From NCBI RefSeq assembly GCF_022788715.1, contig NZ_CP085169.1, positions 62,001-126,000 of the forward strand: 64,000 bases of DNA. Direction: 5' to 3'. The notes below the pieces were generated by a model, which made no database searches, had not been told where the DNA came from, and worked only from the letters and a program-made list of their open reading frames with translations. The position numbers and the translations under genes were made by a program. Within the stretch, counting starts at the first letter, position 1, and each line of letters begins with the position of its first letter. Of the stretch, positions 43,159-51,732 are shown in pieces. The stretch comes from Sulfitobacter sp. DSM 110093. GTDB taxonomy: Bacteria > Pseudomonadota > Alphaproteobacteria > Rhodobacterales > Rhodobacteraceae.

Positions 43159-43190
43159 ATATACTTAATAGTCTGATACTATATACTTAA
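43159..43190. promoter_or_regulatory. Direct repeats upstream of flp, spaced two helical turns
   Basis: ATATACTTAA occurs at 43159-43168 and again at 43181-43190, 22 bases apart, in an AT-rich stretch about 180 bases upstream of flp. Two helical turns of spacing suggest tandem activator binding. GTATGTATAC, a near-palindrome, follows at about 43197. Confidence 0.45.
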
Positions 43191-43403
43191 GAATGGTATG
43201 TATACTAAAGATAATTGGTTTTGTTTTGAGTTAGAATTACATTCATTTGCCCATGTGGAATTAACCGCCTTGCTGTGAGTAGGTCCTTTTGCGTCGGCAC
43301 AGGTCAAGCACCGGGGCAGGGGCCGCAAGATGAGCAATAAAATGGCAGTGCCACAAGGGATCAGCCCGGTTATATGCGGGGTTTGGCGCTTAGGGGCGAC
43401 CAT

Positions 43404-43454
43404 ACAGGCGATCGCCTGTTGCATTGAGCGCTGCCACCCCTTTCTCGGGGCGGC
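43404..43454. promoter_or_regulatory. Palindrome and hairpin beyond the protease gene
   Basis: ACAGGCGATCGCCTGT (43404-43419) is a perfect 16-bp palindrome. GCCACCCC-TTTCTC-GGGGCGGC (43433-43454) is an 8-pair hairpin with one G-U pair. Both lie downstream of the minus-strand protease gene, but neither has a T-run for termination, so their role is open. Confidence 0.4.
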
Positions 43455-43521
43455 TTACGAGAAGTGACGTCACGGACAGGGTGGCTTCTCGATTAGACGT
43501 TTCGCGCGTTCTGGGCAGCCG

Positions 43522-45327
43522 TCAAGCTATGGCAAAAGGATCATCCAGAACGCCGACCAGGGGCATTAAGAAGTCGCCGTTGGTGGCATCGAGGGCGCTT
43601 GCATAGAAACTGTCTGCAGCGTTGATGGCCGCATCTACTCCTGCTTGCGACCCGTTATAGCGGCTCATGACGTCGATCGCATTGTCGACGTCTGACATAC
43701 CTTTGATAACAGCAAAATACGCGCCCACGTCTGTCTTTGTCTCGAGGTATTGTTGGTCGAGTGCAGATTGGGGGCTGGGGTTGCTTGGGTGCTTGGCGCC
43801 ATTCAGGATCGCGAGAATGAAGATGCCCGCCGTAATGTCAGGGTTGTCCTGCAGCTCATTCACCCAGTAGTCGAACCCGCTTTGATCTGCTGCGCGCCCC
43901 AGTACATTGGTGTAAACGGCGGCAACAAAGGCAGGTACATCTGTCAGGGTGCCATCCGCGTCTAAGGCCGTCTCATATGTGCTACGTGTCTCAGATTGCA
44001 CGAAGAAGCTTTCTGCCATTTCGGGCAGGGTGTAGCCTTTGGAGAACTCGGTGCCCCAATAGTTCAAGCCCATCGCGTCAGGGGCGCGGTTGAAGTAGGC
44101 GATGTAGAGTTCCACCACATTCAGCATGTCTGCCTCAGCGAGCCCCGCCGCGCCTCCGAAGAGTGACAAGTCAAACTCATCGCCTTTAATGCCGGTATCG
44201 AAGCTCAGAAACTCAATGTCGGCCAATGTGTCTGTGCCATTCTGGTCGGGGCGTCGATCGGTGAGGGTGGTGCGCTGCGCGCTGAGCGTCAGCGTGTAGC
44301 TGTTTTGGTGGCCAGAGTAGCTGACCGTATCAATGCCACCGCCGCCATTTACGATCTGGTTTCCGTAACCTGCGATGACCAGGTCAACGCCGCTTGTGCC
44401 GATGTAGTGTTCAATCACGGTCCCGGGCTGGATTTGCAGGCGGGGCAGGGGTGAGACGGGGGTGATGGGGTCTGACCAGGTCTGTTGGTTCCAATCATAG
44501 ATTTCGATTGCTTGTTCGGTGTCGAGAAATAGACCTTTGCGGAAATCGAATATCGCCGGACCGGTTTGGTTCAAGCCGCTTGCGTCAACGGTATCCGTGC
44601 CGCCGGTATCGACCAAGGTGGTGGGCGTAAGGATCGACATGTTCCAGTGTGTGCCCTCCTTGCTCATGCCTCCATGCTCATTGACAGCGAAGACATTGTC
44701 GGCGGACGTTATCCGCGTGCCGTAGATGTTTTGCAGGGCGGCAATATCGAGCGCTTGGAGCCCTGTCACAAAACCTCTTTGTGTGGAGCCGCTGTCGAAC
44801 AGGACGCTGTTATAGGACAGGGCGGTCATGAGCCGCATGTCGTGCATGCTTTCGGAAAAGGCGGGCATCTGGCCTTCCCAGGTGTGGCTCAGGCCAACCG
44901 CATGGCCGATCTCATGGGCGAGAATGTAATGAAAGTTCTCGGGCTCTGCTTGAAGGCGCGCGTCGACATTGAGGAATACGCCTTGGTCTCCGCGGAAGGG
45001 ATAGCTCGCATAGCCTCCCATCTCCATGTTGTGAAAGCCAAAGCCCATCTGTCCATCATTGCTCCCCACTTCTTCAAACGTCAGGTTCGTGAAGCTTTCG
45101 ATGTAGCCCAAGTAGAACCTGACAGCCTGTTGCTCAGCTGGTGAGAACGTCTCAAAGACAAAAGGCGCGTCCTCAAGGTAGCTCTCTGATTGACGGCCAT
45201 CTGCATGTGTGAGGAAGCTGTAGGTGACGGTCGTTTCGTGATACCTGTAGCCACTGTCCAGAGCGGACCAGTTCTCGTTGAGAAAGATGGATTTCTCCGT
45301 GTCAGACAGCTGAAAATATGACGTCAT
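43522..45327 (-). CDS. Serralysin-like metalloprotease with C-terminal DUF4214 repeats
   Basis: A 601-residue protein without a signal peptide. The zinc motif HEIGHAVGLSH is at residues 138-148, and GLQALDIAALQNIYG matches the end of the M10 serralysin domain. The Met-turn position reads ALSY instead of MSY, an oddity. A single RTX-like stretch (GNQIVNGGGGIDTVSYSG) follows, then two DUF4214 units (about 405-520) with NRAPDAMGLNYW and GRAADQSGFDYW. It is likely exported by a type I system, perhaps the one at 59077-62149 (inference). GGAAG precedes the ATG. Confidence 0.85.
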   Translation of the reverse strand: MTSYFQLSDTEKSIFLNENWSALDSGYRYHETTVTYSFLTHADGRQSESYLEDAPFVFETFSPAEQQAVRFYLGYIESFTNLTFEEVGSNDGQMGFGFHNMEMGGYASYPFRGDQGVFLNVDARLQAEPENFHYILAHEIGHAVGLSHTWEGQMPAFSESMHDMRLMTALSYNSVLFDSGSTQRGFVTGLQALDIAALQNIYGTRITSADNVFAVNEHGGMSKEGTHWNMSILTPTTLVDTGGTDTVDASGLNQTGPAIFDFRKGLFLDTEQAIEIYDWNQQTWSDPITPVSPLPRLQIQPGTVIEHYIGTSGVDLVIAGYGNQIVNGGGGIDTVSYSGHQNSYTLTLSAQRTTLTDRRPDQNGTDTLADIEFLSFDTGIKGDEFDLSLFGGAAGLAEADMLNVVELYIAYFNRAPDAMGLNYWGTEFSKGYTLPEMAESFFVQSETRSTYETALDADGTLTDVPAFVAAVYTNVLGRAADQSGFDYWVNELQDNPDITAGIFILAILNGAKHPSNPSPQSALDQQYLETKTDVGAYFAVIKGMSDVDNAIDVMSRYNGSQAGVDAAINAADSFYASALDATNGDFLMPLVGVLDDPFAIA

Positions 45328-45593
45328 TTTGCTTCCAAAAAATGGGCGAGAAAGAGGGGGCGGGTGTGTGCAGGCATTTTGTCAGATCCCGCAGGGCCCG
45401 CGAACTAGAAAGCCTCTCCTAGAGATGGCTCGCGGCATAAGTGTGGCTTTATGAGCGCTTGGTCTTAAGAGAGTCTTGTCGCACGTGAGGCCTAGCGCGC
45501 TCTTATCTAAATACCGCCTGTCCGTCGTCATATAAAGTGGGACATCAGAGCGGCTTGAACATTGGAGGCTCTGGTTCGGTTGTGTGATTGATT

Positions 45594-45702
45594 ATGCTGC
45601 TTGTTTTTGATGTTGCAAGCGGCGCTGTCGGATCGTCAGGTTCTTGATCTTCTTCCTTTCTCTCAGAATGGCTTTGTCCCGGCCAAAGTAGACGTCAGCG
45701 GG
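45594..45702 (-). mobile_element. IS3-family transposase C-terminal fragment
   Basis: Reading the minus strand gives SPADVYFGRDKAILRERKKI, KNLTIRQRRLQHQKQAA and a stop, the well-conserved end of IS3-family OrfB (PADVYFGR ... RRLQH). About 36 codons remain. The right boundary coincides with the start of the SDR fragment at 45702, so this is a transposon scar next to a broken gene. Confidence 0.72.
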
Positions 45703-45923
45703 TGAACGGCATCGGACCTGGGCCAACCTTGCAAGGTCAACATCAGTCTGAAGAAGTCTTTGCACAGGAGCGCCGGAATACGGTGTTGAAGCGGGGTGTG
45801 AACCTTGCGGATATTACTGCAGCCCTTGGCTACTTTATCGATGCGCCTGCGGTCACAGGACAACTGCTTTGCACCGATGGTAGCGAGCATCTGCAGTGGC
45901 AAAATGCCAGTCAGAACAACTGA
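45702..45923 (+). pseudogene. SDR-family oxidoreductase C-terminal fragment
   Basis: About 73 codons: VNGIGPGPTLQG, QSEEVFAQERRN and ADITAALGYFIDAPAVTGQL, then DGSEHLQWQ and a stop. The pattern of IGPGPT, DI-AAL and AVTGQ-DG-HL identifies the end of a pteridine-reductase-like short-chain dehydrogenase. The catalytic half is absent; the IS3 scar abuts the break. Confidence 0.68.
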
Positions 45924-46244
45924 CTGCGGGACGTACTGCAACTTAGCAAGCCCGATGATCTGAAGTGTGGCGCCGTGAGCGCCAATGGCGTGTCCACGCT
46001 GTGATAGAGCGCAGCCTACAATGCTTCGTGGTGCGTCCGTAGATGGTGGAATACCGCGTCCTCTGAGCGATATGCCGGACAATACGCCTTTCCTTACCAA
46101 GGCAACTTCAAAAAAATTCTGAAACTTTTGAAACTTATTAACGCAAGCTACCGTGTCTCCAATATTCTGCCTACAGGCCGAATTCTGACAACAATTACAG
46201 TAAGTAATGTCTCGTGCGCGAAAACGCCCAACAAGGATTGCCCG

Positions 46245-47681
46245 ATGAAAATCAATAGTACCTCCCTCTCACGTCTGCAAAATAGCGCTGCAGTTATATT
46301 TTTGATTAGCAGCTCATCAATGGCATTTGCCGATGGGGCAGCACCTTGCAATACCGGGACAGGGACGAACTCTGCAGAATGCGGCGTGAACACGACAGCT
46401 GATGGTAATTTTTCTGTCGCTATTGGTGATGGGGCGAACACCGCCGCAGACTCCGTTGACGGTGTTGCAATTGGCTCCGAGGCAACGACCACAGGCCCAT
46501 CGACGACGGCCATCGGCGGTGAAACCGTGGCCACCGGCCCCGGCACAACGGCAATCGGCTGGCAATCTGCCGCCACCGCAGAGCGTGCGCAGGCCTTTGG
46601 TCACCTCGCCACGGCTCAGGGTGTGCGGTCATTGGCCATTGGTGAAAACGCCGATGCACAGACGGACAATGCAACGGCTATTGGTAACGAAGCAATTGCA
46701 ACAGGTATTGATGCGATTGCATTGGGCGATACCGCTGCTGCAACAGGCCCCTCCACGACAGCTATTGGCGGCGAAAGCGTTGCCACGGGCGCCGGCACAA
46801 CGGCAATCGGCTGGCAATCTGCCGCCACCGCAGAGCGCGCGCAGGCCTTTGGCCACCTCGCCACGGCTCAGGGTGTGCGTTCATTGGCCATCGGTGAAAA
46901 CGCCGATGCACAGTCAGATAATGCAACTGCCATTGGCAACGAAGCGATTGCGACAGGTATCGACGCGATTGCGTTGGGCGACACCGCCGCTGCGACAGGT
47001 CCCTCCACAACAGCTATTGGCGGCGAAAGTGTTGCCACAGGTGCCGGCACAACTGCAATCGGCTGGCAGGCAATGGCCACCGCAGAACGTGCTCAAGCCT
47101 TTGGTCACCTTGCACAAGCAACTGGCGTACGCTCAACTGCTGTTGGGGAAGGTGCTGTAGCGTCAGGTGCACAATCGCTGTCCTTTGGTAACCTCTCCTC
47201 GGCTCAGGGTACCAACTCGGCTGCCATTGGTAATGGTGCCGTGGCAACACGCGACAACCAGTTCACACTCGGTAATGCCAATAACACTTACACTGCGTCT
47301 GGTATTGCTACGCAGGCAAGTCGTGATGCACAAAGCGGTCCGGTCGCGCTGGTAACATCCGACTCTTCGGGCAATCTCGCAACGTCGGATGTGAACTTGG
47401 GCCAGGTTTTGTCCCTTGGTTCAGCAGTGCAGAACAACTCGGCTGCGATTGCCAACAACAAGTCCGGTATCGCGATGGCAATGGCCTTGAAGGCACCCTA
47501 TGTTCCTGAAAACAAGCAATTTGCAGTGTCCACAGGATTGGGCAGCTTTGAGGGATCACAAGCGATGGCCGTTTCGATGGGTTACCGGTTCAACAACAAC
47601 ACTCAGTTCGATGCGGGTGTCACCTACGGGTTTGATAACGATCAAGTCGGTGGTCGTGTTGGTGTAACCTACGCGTGGTAA
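46245..47681 (+). CDS. YadA-type trimeric autotransporter adhesin
   Basis: A 478-residue surface adhesin. A signal peptide (ISSSSMAFA, cleaved near residue 27) precedes a head made of YadA left-handed beta-roll repeats, including TAIG(G/N), AIGW, LAIGEN and ALGD units; two large units are repeated almost exactly (see the repeat entry). A short neck and coiled segment (QNNSAAIANNKSGIAMAMAL) leads to the YadA anchor FNNNTQFDAGVTYGF ... VGVTYAW, ending in an aromatic residue as the barrel requires. Start at 46245, preceded by AAGGA; a frame to 46128 is disfavoured. Its stop lies inside the next gene. Confidence 0.9.
   Translation: MKINSTSLSRLQNSAAVIFLISSSSMAFADGAAPCNTGTGTNSAECGVNTTADGNFSVAIGDGANTAADSVDGVAIGSEATTTGPSTTAIGGETVATGPGTTAIGWQSAATAERAQAFGHLATAQGVRSLAIGENADAQTDNATAIGNEAIATGIDAIALGDTAAATGPSTTAIGGESVATGAGTTAIGWQSAATAERAQAFGHLATAQGVRSLAIGENADAQSDNATAIGNEAIATGIDAIALGDTAAATGPSTTAIGGESVATGAGTTAIGWQAMATAERAQAFGHLAQATGVRSTAVGEGAVASGAQSLSFGNLSSAQGTNSAAIGNGAVATRDNQFTLGNANNTYTASGIATQASRDAQSGPVALVTSDSSGNLATSDVNLGQVLSLGSAVQNNSAAIANNKSGIAMAMALKAPYVPENKQFAVSTGLGSFEGSQAMAVSMGYRFNNNTQFDAGVTYGFDNDQVGGRVGVTYAW
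46494..47110 (+). repeat. 252-bp in-frame tandem repeats in the adhesin gene
   Basis: Landmark GGxCCxTC-AC-ACxGC (coding GPSTTAIGGE) recurs at 46494, 46746 and 46998, exactly 252 bp apart. Two full 84-residue units and a partial third, nearly identical at the DNA level, make up much of the adhesin head. Such arrays expand and contract by slippage or recombination. Confidence 0.9.
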
Positions 47682-48184
47682 GTCTGACCAATTTCTTCAA
47701 CGTCACAGCACCGCGAACATTGTTTGCGGTGCTTCTATGTTTTGGGCTGGTGGCGGGATCGGCAACTGCACAGGAAGACACAAGCGTTGAGCGCAGTTTT
47801 GCTGTTGCATTGATCCGTGACGTCATGATCGCAATCAATCACGGCAACTGGACAGGAAACTATACAGTCCTGCGTGATTATGCGTCACGCGACTTCTCGG
47901 AGGCGAACGATCCAACACGATTGGCCGGTTTATTTGCCCCTGTCCGTGAAGCAGGTGTGGATATGCTGCCCGTGCTGGTCGAGGAGCCTGAGATACTCAA
48001 TTCGCAAGTCGCTGCTGGAGGCGAACAAATTCGTCTTACCGGCTACTTTCCTGTGCTTCCCGAGCACATCAGTTTTGACCTAGTTTTCATCAACGAAAAA
48101 GCACGGTGGGTCTTGCTGGACGTTTCTGTCGGCAAATTCGATGCTATTGAGGAAGCCGAAAAACCGCTCGTGGAATCGGATTGA
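47675..48184 (+). CDS. Secreted protein of unknown function, coupled to the adhesin
   Basis: A 169-residue protein with a signal peptide (LFAVLLCFGLVAGSATAQE, cleaved about residue 33). The mature part alternates helices and strands, including RDVMIAINHGNWTGNYTVLR and HISFDLVFINEKARWVLLDV, a layout resembling NTF2/SnoaL-type cone folds, but I do not recognise a family. The GTG start overlaps the adhesin stop by 7 bases, so the two are translationally coupled. It may act in adhesin folding or be co-displayed (inference). Confidence 0.65.
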   Translation: MVSLTNFFNVTAPRTLFAVLLCFGLVAGSATAQEDTSVERSFAVALIRDVMIAINHGNWTGNYTVLRDYASRDFSEANDPTRLAGLFAPVREAGVDMLPVLVEEPEILNSQVAAGGEQIRLTGYFPVLPEHISFDLVFINEKARWVLLDVSVGKFDAIEEAEKPLVESD

Positions 48185-48470
48185 GCATCCAGCAATTTAT
48201 AGCAGGCTGCTACAGAAGGCAGCTGTTCCGTCGCTACGGTTTGAAAGCGGTTCTTTGCGGCTTCGGACGCCGGGTCAAATTTGGCCCCTTTCGTTAGGCA
48301 ACAAGACGTTTCCGTGGCCTGTTTTACAGGCCGCCATGACCGCCGGGAATTGTCGCGGACCCTGTCGAGGCCGCCAAACGCAGTTTGAACCATGTGGTCC
48401 CACGGACTTGGCCCAGCCGAAGGGTTCTTCAATCTTCTGACGATGCTGCTGGTACAGATCAGACGTGCCG
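48185..48470 (-). mobile_element. IS5-family transposase fragment, frameshifted
   Basis: Minus-strand pieces QQHRQKIEEPFGWAKSVGP (48409-48470), TAFGGLDRVRDN (about 48375-48415) and ASEAAKNRFQT with SVAACYKLLD (about 48190-48275) correspond, in order, to the catalytic-glutamate region and C-terminus of IS5-family transposases (IEEPFGW-K is the hallmark). At least two frameshifts separate them. Only the 3' third remains. Confidence 0.68.
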
Positions 48471-48764
48471 ACGCGATGGAAGGCGGTCGATGTTGAGCGC
48501 GTCGATAACGGTATCGAGGGGCGCCAACGCGCCACTAACGAACCGTTTGAAAGCCGCGTAGTATCCACGAACACCCAGGATGCAGTCTTTGGGCGGGGCT
48601 GACGGGCTTGGTCGCTTCGCTTGACACAAAAGGACCGCATACCTAGCAGTAGAGTAAAGTTGATACACTTATAACGAGATAAAGCGTAAAGCCCATTTTT
48701 TGGCCGGTCATTTGATCGGGCGAGATAGGAAGGTAATTGCGCGCAGGCAATAGGCAGCTGAATA

Positions 48765-50189
48765 ATGAGTATATTTGGGTTCAAGAGCGCTGTGCAGCGT
48801 GGTGTTACGGCGTTGCCGTTGGCATTGGTGTTGATGGTGCCCCGCCCGGCATTCGCGGAGACTTTGGCGGATGCTTTGATTGGGGCGTATGAGCATTCCG
48901 GGCTGTTGGAGCAAAATCGGGCCTTGCTGCGGGCAGCAGATGAAGATGTGGCCAGCGCCCAGGCGATGCTAAAACCTGTACTGCGTTGGGCGGGTGGTTT
49001 GACACAGAATTTTGGCTCTCTACGGAGCTCCGGTATTCAGGCTGTGCAGTCAACTGAAAGCCTCACCGCATCAATAAATCTGATCGCAGAGCTGTTGATT
49101 TATGACTTCGGTGCCAGCCAGTATCGGGTCGAGACTGCCAAGGAAACGGTGCTGGCAACCCGGCAGACATTGCTCGACATCGAACAGCGCGTACTCTTGC
49201 GGGCTGTGGCAGCCTATATGGGGGTTGTTGAAGCCTCTGATGTTGTGGCGCTGCGCAACAATAACTTAGGGTTTCTCGTAGAAGAGCTGCGCGCGACGCG
49301 CGACCGCCTTGAAGTTGGGGAAGTGACAAATACTGATGTAGCGCTTGCCCAAGCGCAGCTGGCAGAGGCCCGCAGTGAGTTGGCCGGTGCGGAAGGGGAG
49401 TTGCTGCGCGCGGTGGAAGAATACCGTACGGCCATCGGCCGCAAACCCGTCAACCTTAGCCCGCCACCGCGCCTGCCTGACGTCGGAGGAAGCTTAGAGG
49501 CGGCTAAGGCCCTTGCCGTGCGCCAACACCCTTCGGTTTTGGCCGCGCAACACCAAGTTAGCGCCTCTCGTTTGGCAGTAAGTGCCAACGAAGCGGCGAT
49601 GGCGCCCAAAGTGACGCTTCAGGGCAATTATGGCCTGACCGAGACGTTCAACGACAAAAGTTATACCCGCAGTGGAAGTGTGGGGGTGGAAGCCAACCAA
49701 ACGATCTATCAAGGGGGGGCGCTGTCTTCTGCTGTGCGGCGGGCGATGGCGCAGCATGATAGCCAGCGGGCCAATCTGCATGTTGTGAGCAACAACGTCG
49801 TGCAGGATGTTGGCAATGCCTATGCTGGGCTGACCTCTGCACGGGCGCAGTTGGAGGCTTCAGAGCGACAAATTCAAGCAGCACGCACGGCCTTTGAGGG
49901 GGTGCGCGAAGAAGCAAAGCTGGGCGCACGCACCACGCTTGACGTTCTCAACGCCGAGCAGGCGCTCCTGGATGCGGAATCAACGCGTGTGGCGGCGCGT
50001 GCCAACCTCTATGTTGCAGCCTATTTTGTGCTGTCGGCCACGGGGCGTCTAACAGCGAAAGATTTGGGATTGCCGGTACAGCTCTATGATGCGGCGGCCT
50101 ATTACAATCTGGTCAAAGACAGCCCCGCAAAATATTCTAAGCAAGGCCAGGCGCTTGATCGCGTGCTACGCAGTCTCCAGAAAAACTGA
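48765..50189 (+). CDS. TolC-family outer-membrane efflux protein
   Basis: A 474-residue protein with a signal peptide (LALVLMVPRPAFA-E). Two related halves carry the TolC alternating helices, for example QALLRAADEDVASAQAMLKP-like and VEELRATRDRLEVGEVTNTD then the second-half EEAKLGARTTLDVLNAEQAL and LLDAESTRVAARANLYVAAY. VGEVTNTDVAL and GARTTLDVL are the paired TolC motifs. It provides the outer-membrane channel for type I secretion or efflux and is the only such gene in the window, so it probably completes the exporter at 59077-62149. Confidence 0.9.
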   Translation: MSIFGFKSAVQRGVTALPLALVLMVPRPAFAETLADALIGAYEHSGLLEQNRALLRAADEDVASAQAMLKPVLRWAGGLTQNFGSLRSSGIQAVQSTESLTASINLIAELLIYDFGASQYRVETAKETVLATRQTLLDIEQRVLLRAVAAYMGVVEASDVVALRNNNLGFLVEELRATRDRLEVGEVTNTDVALAQAQLAEARSELAGAEGELLRAVEEYRTAIGRKPVNLSPPPRLPDVGGSLEAAKALAVRQHPSVLAAQHQVSASRLAVSANEAAMAPKVTLQGNYGLTETFNDKSYTRSGSVGVEANQTIYQGGALSSAVRRAMAQHDSQRANLHVVSNNVVQDVGNAYAGLTSARAQLEASERQIQAARTAFEGVREEAKLGARTTLDVLNAEQALLDAESTRVAARANLYVAAYFVLSATGRLTAKDLGLPVQLYDAAAYYNLVKDSPAKYSKQGQALDRVLRSLQKN

Positions 50190-50334
50190 ACGCGCGCGCG
50201 GCACCGCTGGTCTATGGTATCTTCGGTTGTATCCGGGGCAATGTTGCGGCGAAGGCCGTCCACAGTCGAATTCTTTGGGGCTCATTGGATACTTGATGAG
50301 CGCTTGTCTGAGTGCAAAGCGGTGCGGGATTATT

Positions 50335-50367
50335 AGCTCTTCGTACAAGAAGAGCTTTGATTTTTTT
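50335..50367 (+). terminator. Strong intrinsic terminator downstream of the TolC-like gene
   Basis: Perfect stem AGCTCTTC / GAAGAGCT with loop GTACAA, followed by TTGATTTTTTT. It lies 145 bases past the TolC-like stop and has the T-run only in plus orientation. The stretch 50190-50334 could be a 3'UTR or a small RNA; no ORF is convincing in it. Confidence 0.85.
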
Positions 50368-50484
50368 CGGAAGCGCCGTGGTTTTCCGCCAGCGCTTTGC
50401 AGTCCGGGGCAGCCGTCAAGAGATTGGCGGTTGTTTCTTTTTTGCTCGAAGGTCTCGCCGCGGCACATTACGCCGTGATGTTGA

Positions 50485-51732
50485 TTAGAAGCTAAGAGCC
50501 TTCTCTGCCTCGCGGTGTTCAAAGGCGTCTGCGAGAGTTTTTAGGTCTTCTCCGCCAATACCGAATTGCCGCATGAGAGGTCTCCACCGATTGGCGATCA
50601 GTGAGGCCATCTCGCGCGCCCGCCTGCGCGCCTCGTTCTGCGATAGATCGAAGAACTCCGCAGCGGCTACCGCAAGATCGAGTGACGCCTCAAATGGCTC
50701 TCCTTCTATGATCGCCGTCTTGAGATAGCGATGGCGTTCTGCCTGTGGGTTCACATCGAAGAGCGGGGAGAGACGCCAAAGACCATCGTCGGCATAAATG
50801 AACCCGTGGTTCTTCAGGTGATCGTCCGTGTTGGTGACAAGAACGTTGAATGTCATTCGCGCCCAAAGCTCATGCAGATCTGCCCGCGCAGCCTTACTGA
50901 TCATCCGGATCGCCTCGGCGATCTCTGTATAGGAGCCTTGCTCTGATCCTGATCTATCAAGAGCTGTGCGCGCAGAAAAGTAAGGGACACGCCTGCGCGC
51001 CCGCCGATCAAAGCGTCGGATCAGGGCCACTGGATGGTTAGATCTTTCCAGCATCAGCCGTGCGTCTGGTGCGCGCAGACCGCATTCCCGCGCCAACTGG
51101 AGCGTCGCGACCTCAATGCGCTCCACAGGGCTCTGGTCTCCCGGGGACGAGAACTTAGCGATCCAGAGGACATCGCGGTCCTGCACATTCGCCTTCGGTC
51201 GGGCGCCGCCCATCGAGCTGCCGGCGTTTGCGAGTTGGCGCAGACCCTCGCTCGATATCTCGCGGCGCTGCTCGATCTTGGCCGCACTCTCCCGGAGTGC
51301 ATCAAGCTGCATGAGGTTCGGCACCGGGGCGCGATGTCCACTGATGATCTCGCCGTCTTCTCCGATGAACCGGAGTGCGCCTTGGCGCGTCGCATCATCT
51401 GACAGGGTAAGCGTGTCGAATTCACTGAGACCCGCGCCGTGAACGCGCGCCATCAAGAGACGCCCCCATGCATCAGGGGTCGCATCCTGAAGGGCGGAAG
51501 GCAGGCTGTCGTGCTGATCGCCTGTGGATGCCAGGGATGCATAGGAGGGCGTCAGCCCGAGCGGCAGCTGAGGTGCGATCGCGAAGGACCGCGCATCGTT
51601 GAGCCAACTCTCGAAATATTGAAATTCGGAATGCTGACGGCGCGGCGCCTGCGTGAACCGCAGCTTCCCAACCGGTAAGAGCGCGCTTCCAAGGCAGACA
51701 TGGGCGACCTTCTGTTCTGCGCGCGGGGCCAT
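50485..51732 (-). CDS. hipA: HipA-family serine/threonine kinase toxin
   Basis: A 415-residue protein of the HipA toxin-kinase family. GSSMGGARPKA is the glycine-rich ATP loop, VLWIAKFSSP holds the ATP-contacting lysine strand, MTFNVLVTNTDDHLKNHGF carries the catalytic aspartate (D-D-H-x-K-N) and LSPLFDVNP the metal-binding aspartate. HipA phosphorylates glutamyl-tRNA synthetase in E. coli and induces growth arrest; targets differ among relatives. It is translationally coupled to the HTH gene (TGATG overlap). Confidence 0.9.
   Translation of the reverse strand: MAPRAEQKVAHVCLGSALLPVGKLRFTQAPRRQHSEFQYFESWLNDARSFAIAPQLPLGLTPSYASLASTGDQHDSLPSALQDATPDAWGRLLMARVHGAGLSEFDTLTLSDDATRQGALRFIGEDGEIISGHRAPVPNLMQLDALRESAAKIEQRREISSEGLRQLANAGSSMGGARPKANVQDRDVLWIAKFSSPGDQSPVERIEVATLQLARECGLRAPDARLMLERSNHPVALIRRFDRRARRRVPYFSARTALDRSGSEQGSYTEIAEAIRMISKAARADLHELWARMTFNVLVTNTDDHLKNHGFIYADDGLWRLSPLFDVNPQAERHRYLKTAIIEGEPFEASLDLAVAAAEFFDLSQNEARRRAREMASLIANRWRPLMRQFGIGGEDLKTLADAFEHREAEKALSF

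Noticed and set aside
45663-46100. 145-codon minus-strand ORF
   Set aside because: Covers the SDR fragment in antisense; no recognisable domain or ribosome-binding site.
46494-47110. Regular repeats considered as a CRISPR array
   Set aside because: The unit is 252 bp, in frame with a YadA-type adhesin and without unique spacers or cas genes.
46402-47160. 252-codon plus-strand frame inside the adhesin gene
   Set aside because: Frame +1 of the repeated head; composition of proline, arginine and glutamine is a by-product of the repeats.
48459-48668. 69-codon minus-strand ORF beside the IS5 scar
   Set aside because: Reads smoothly (YYAAFKRFVSGALAPL) but no family is recognised; likely transposon-related debris.
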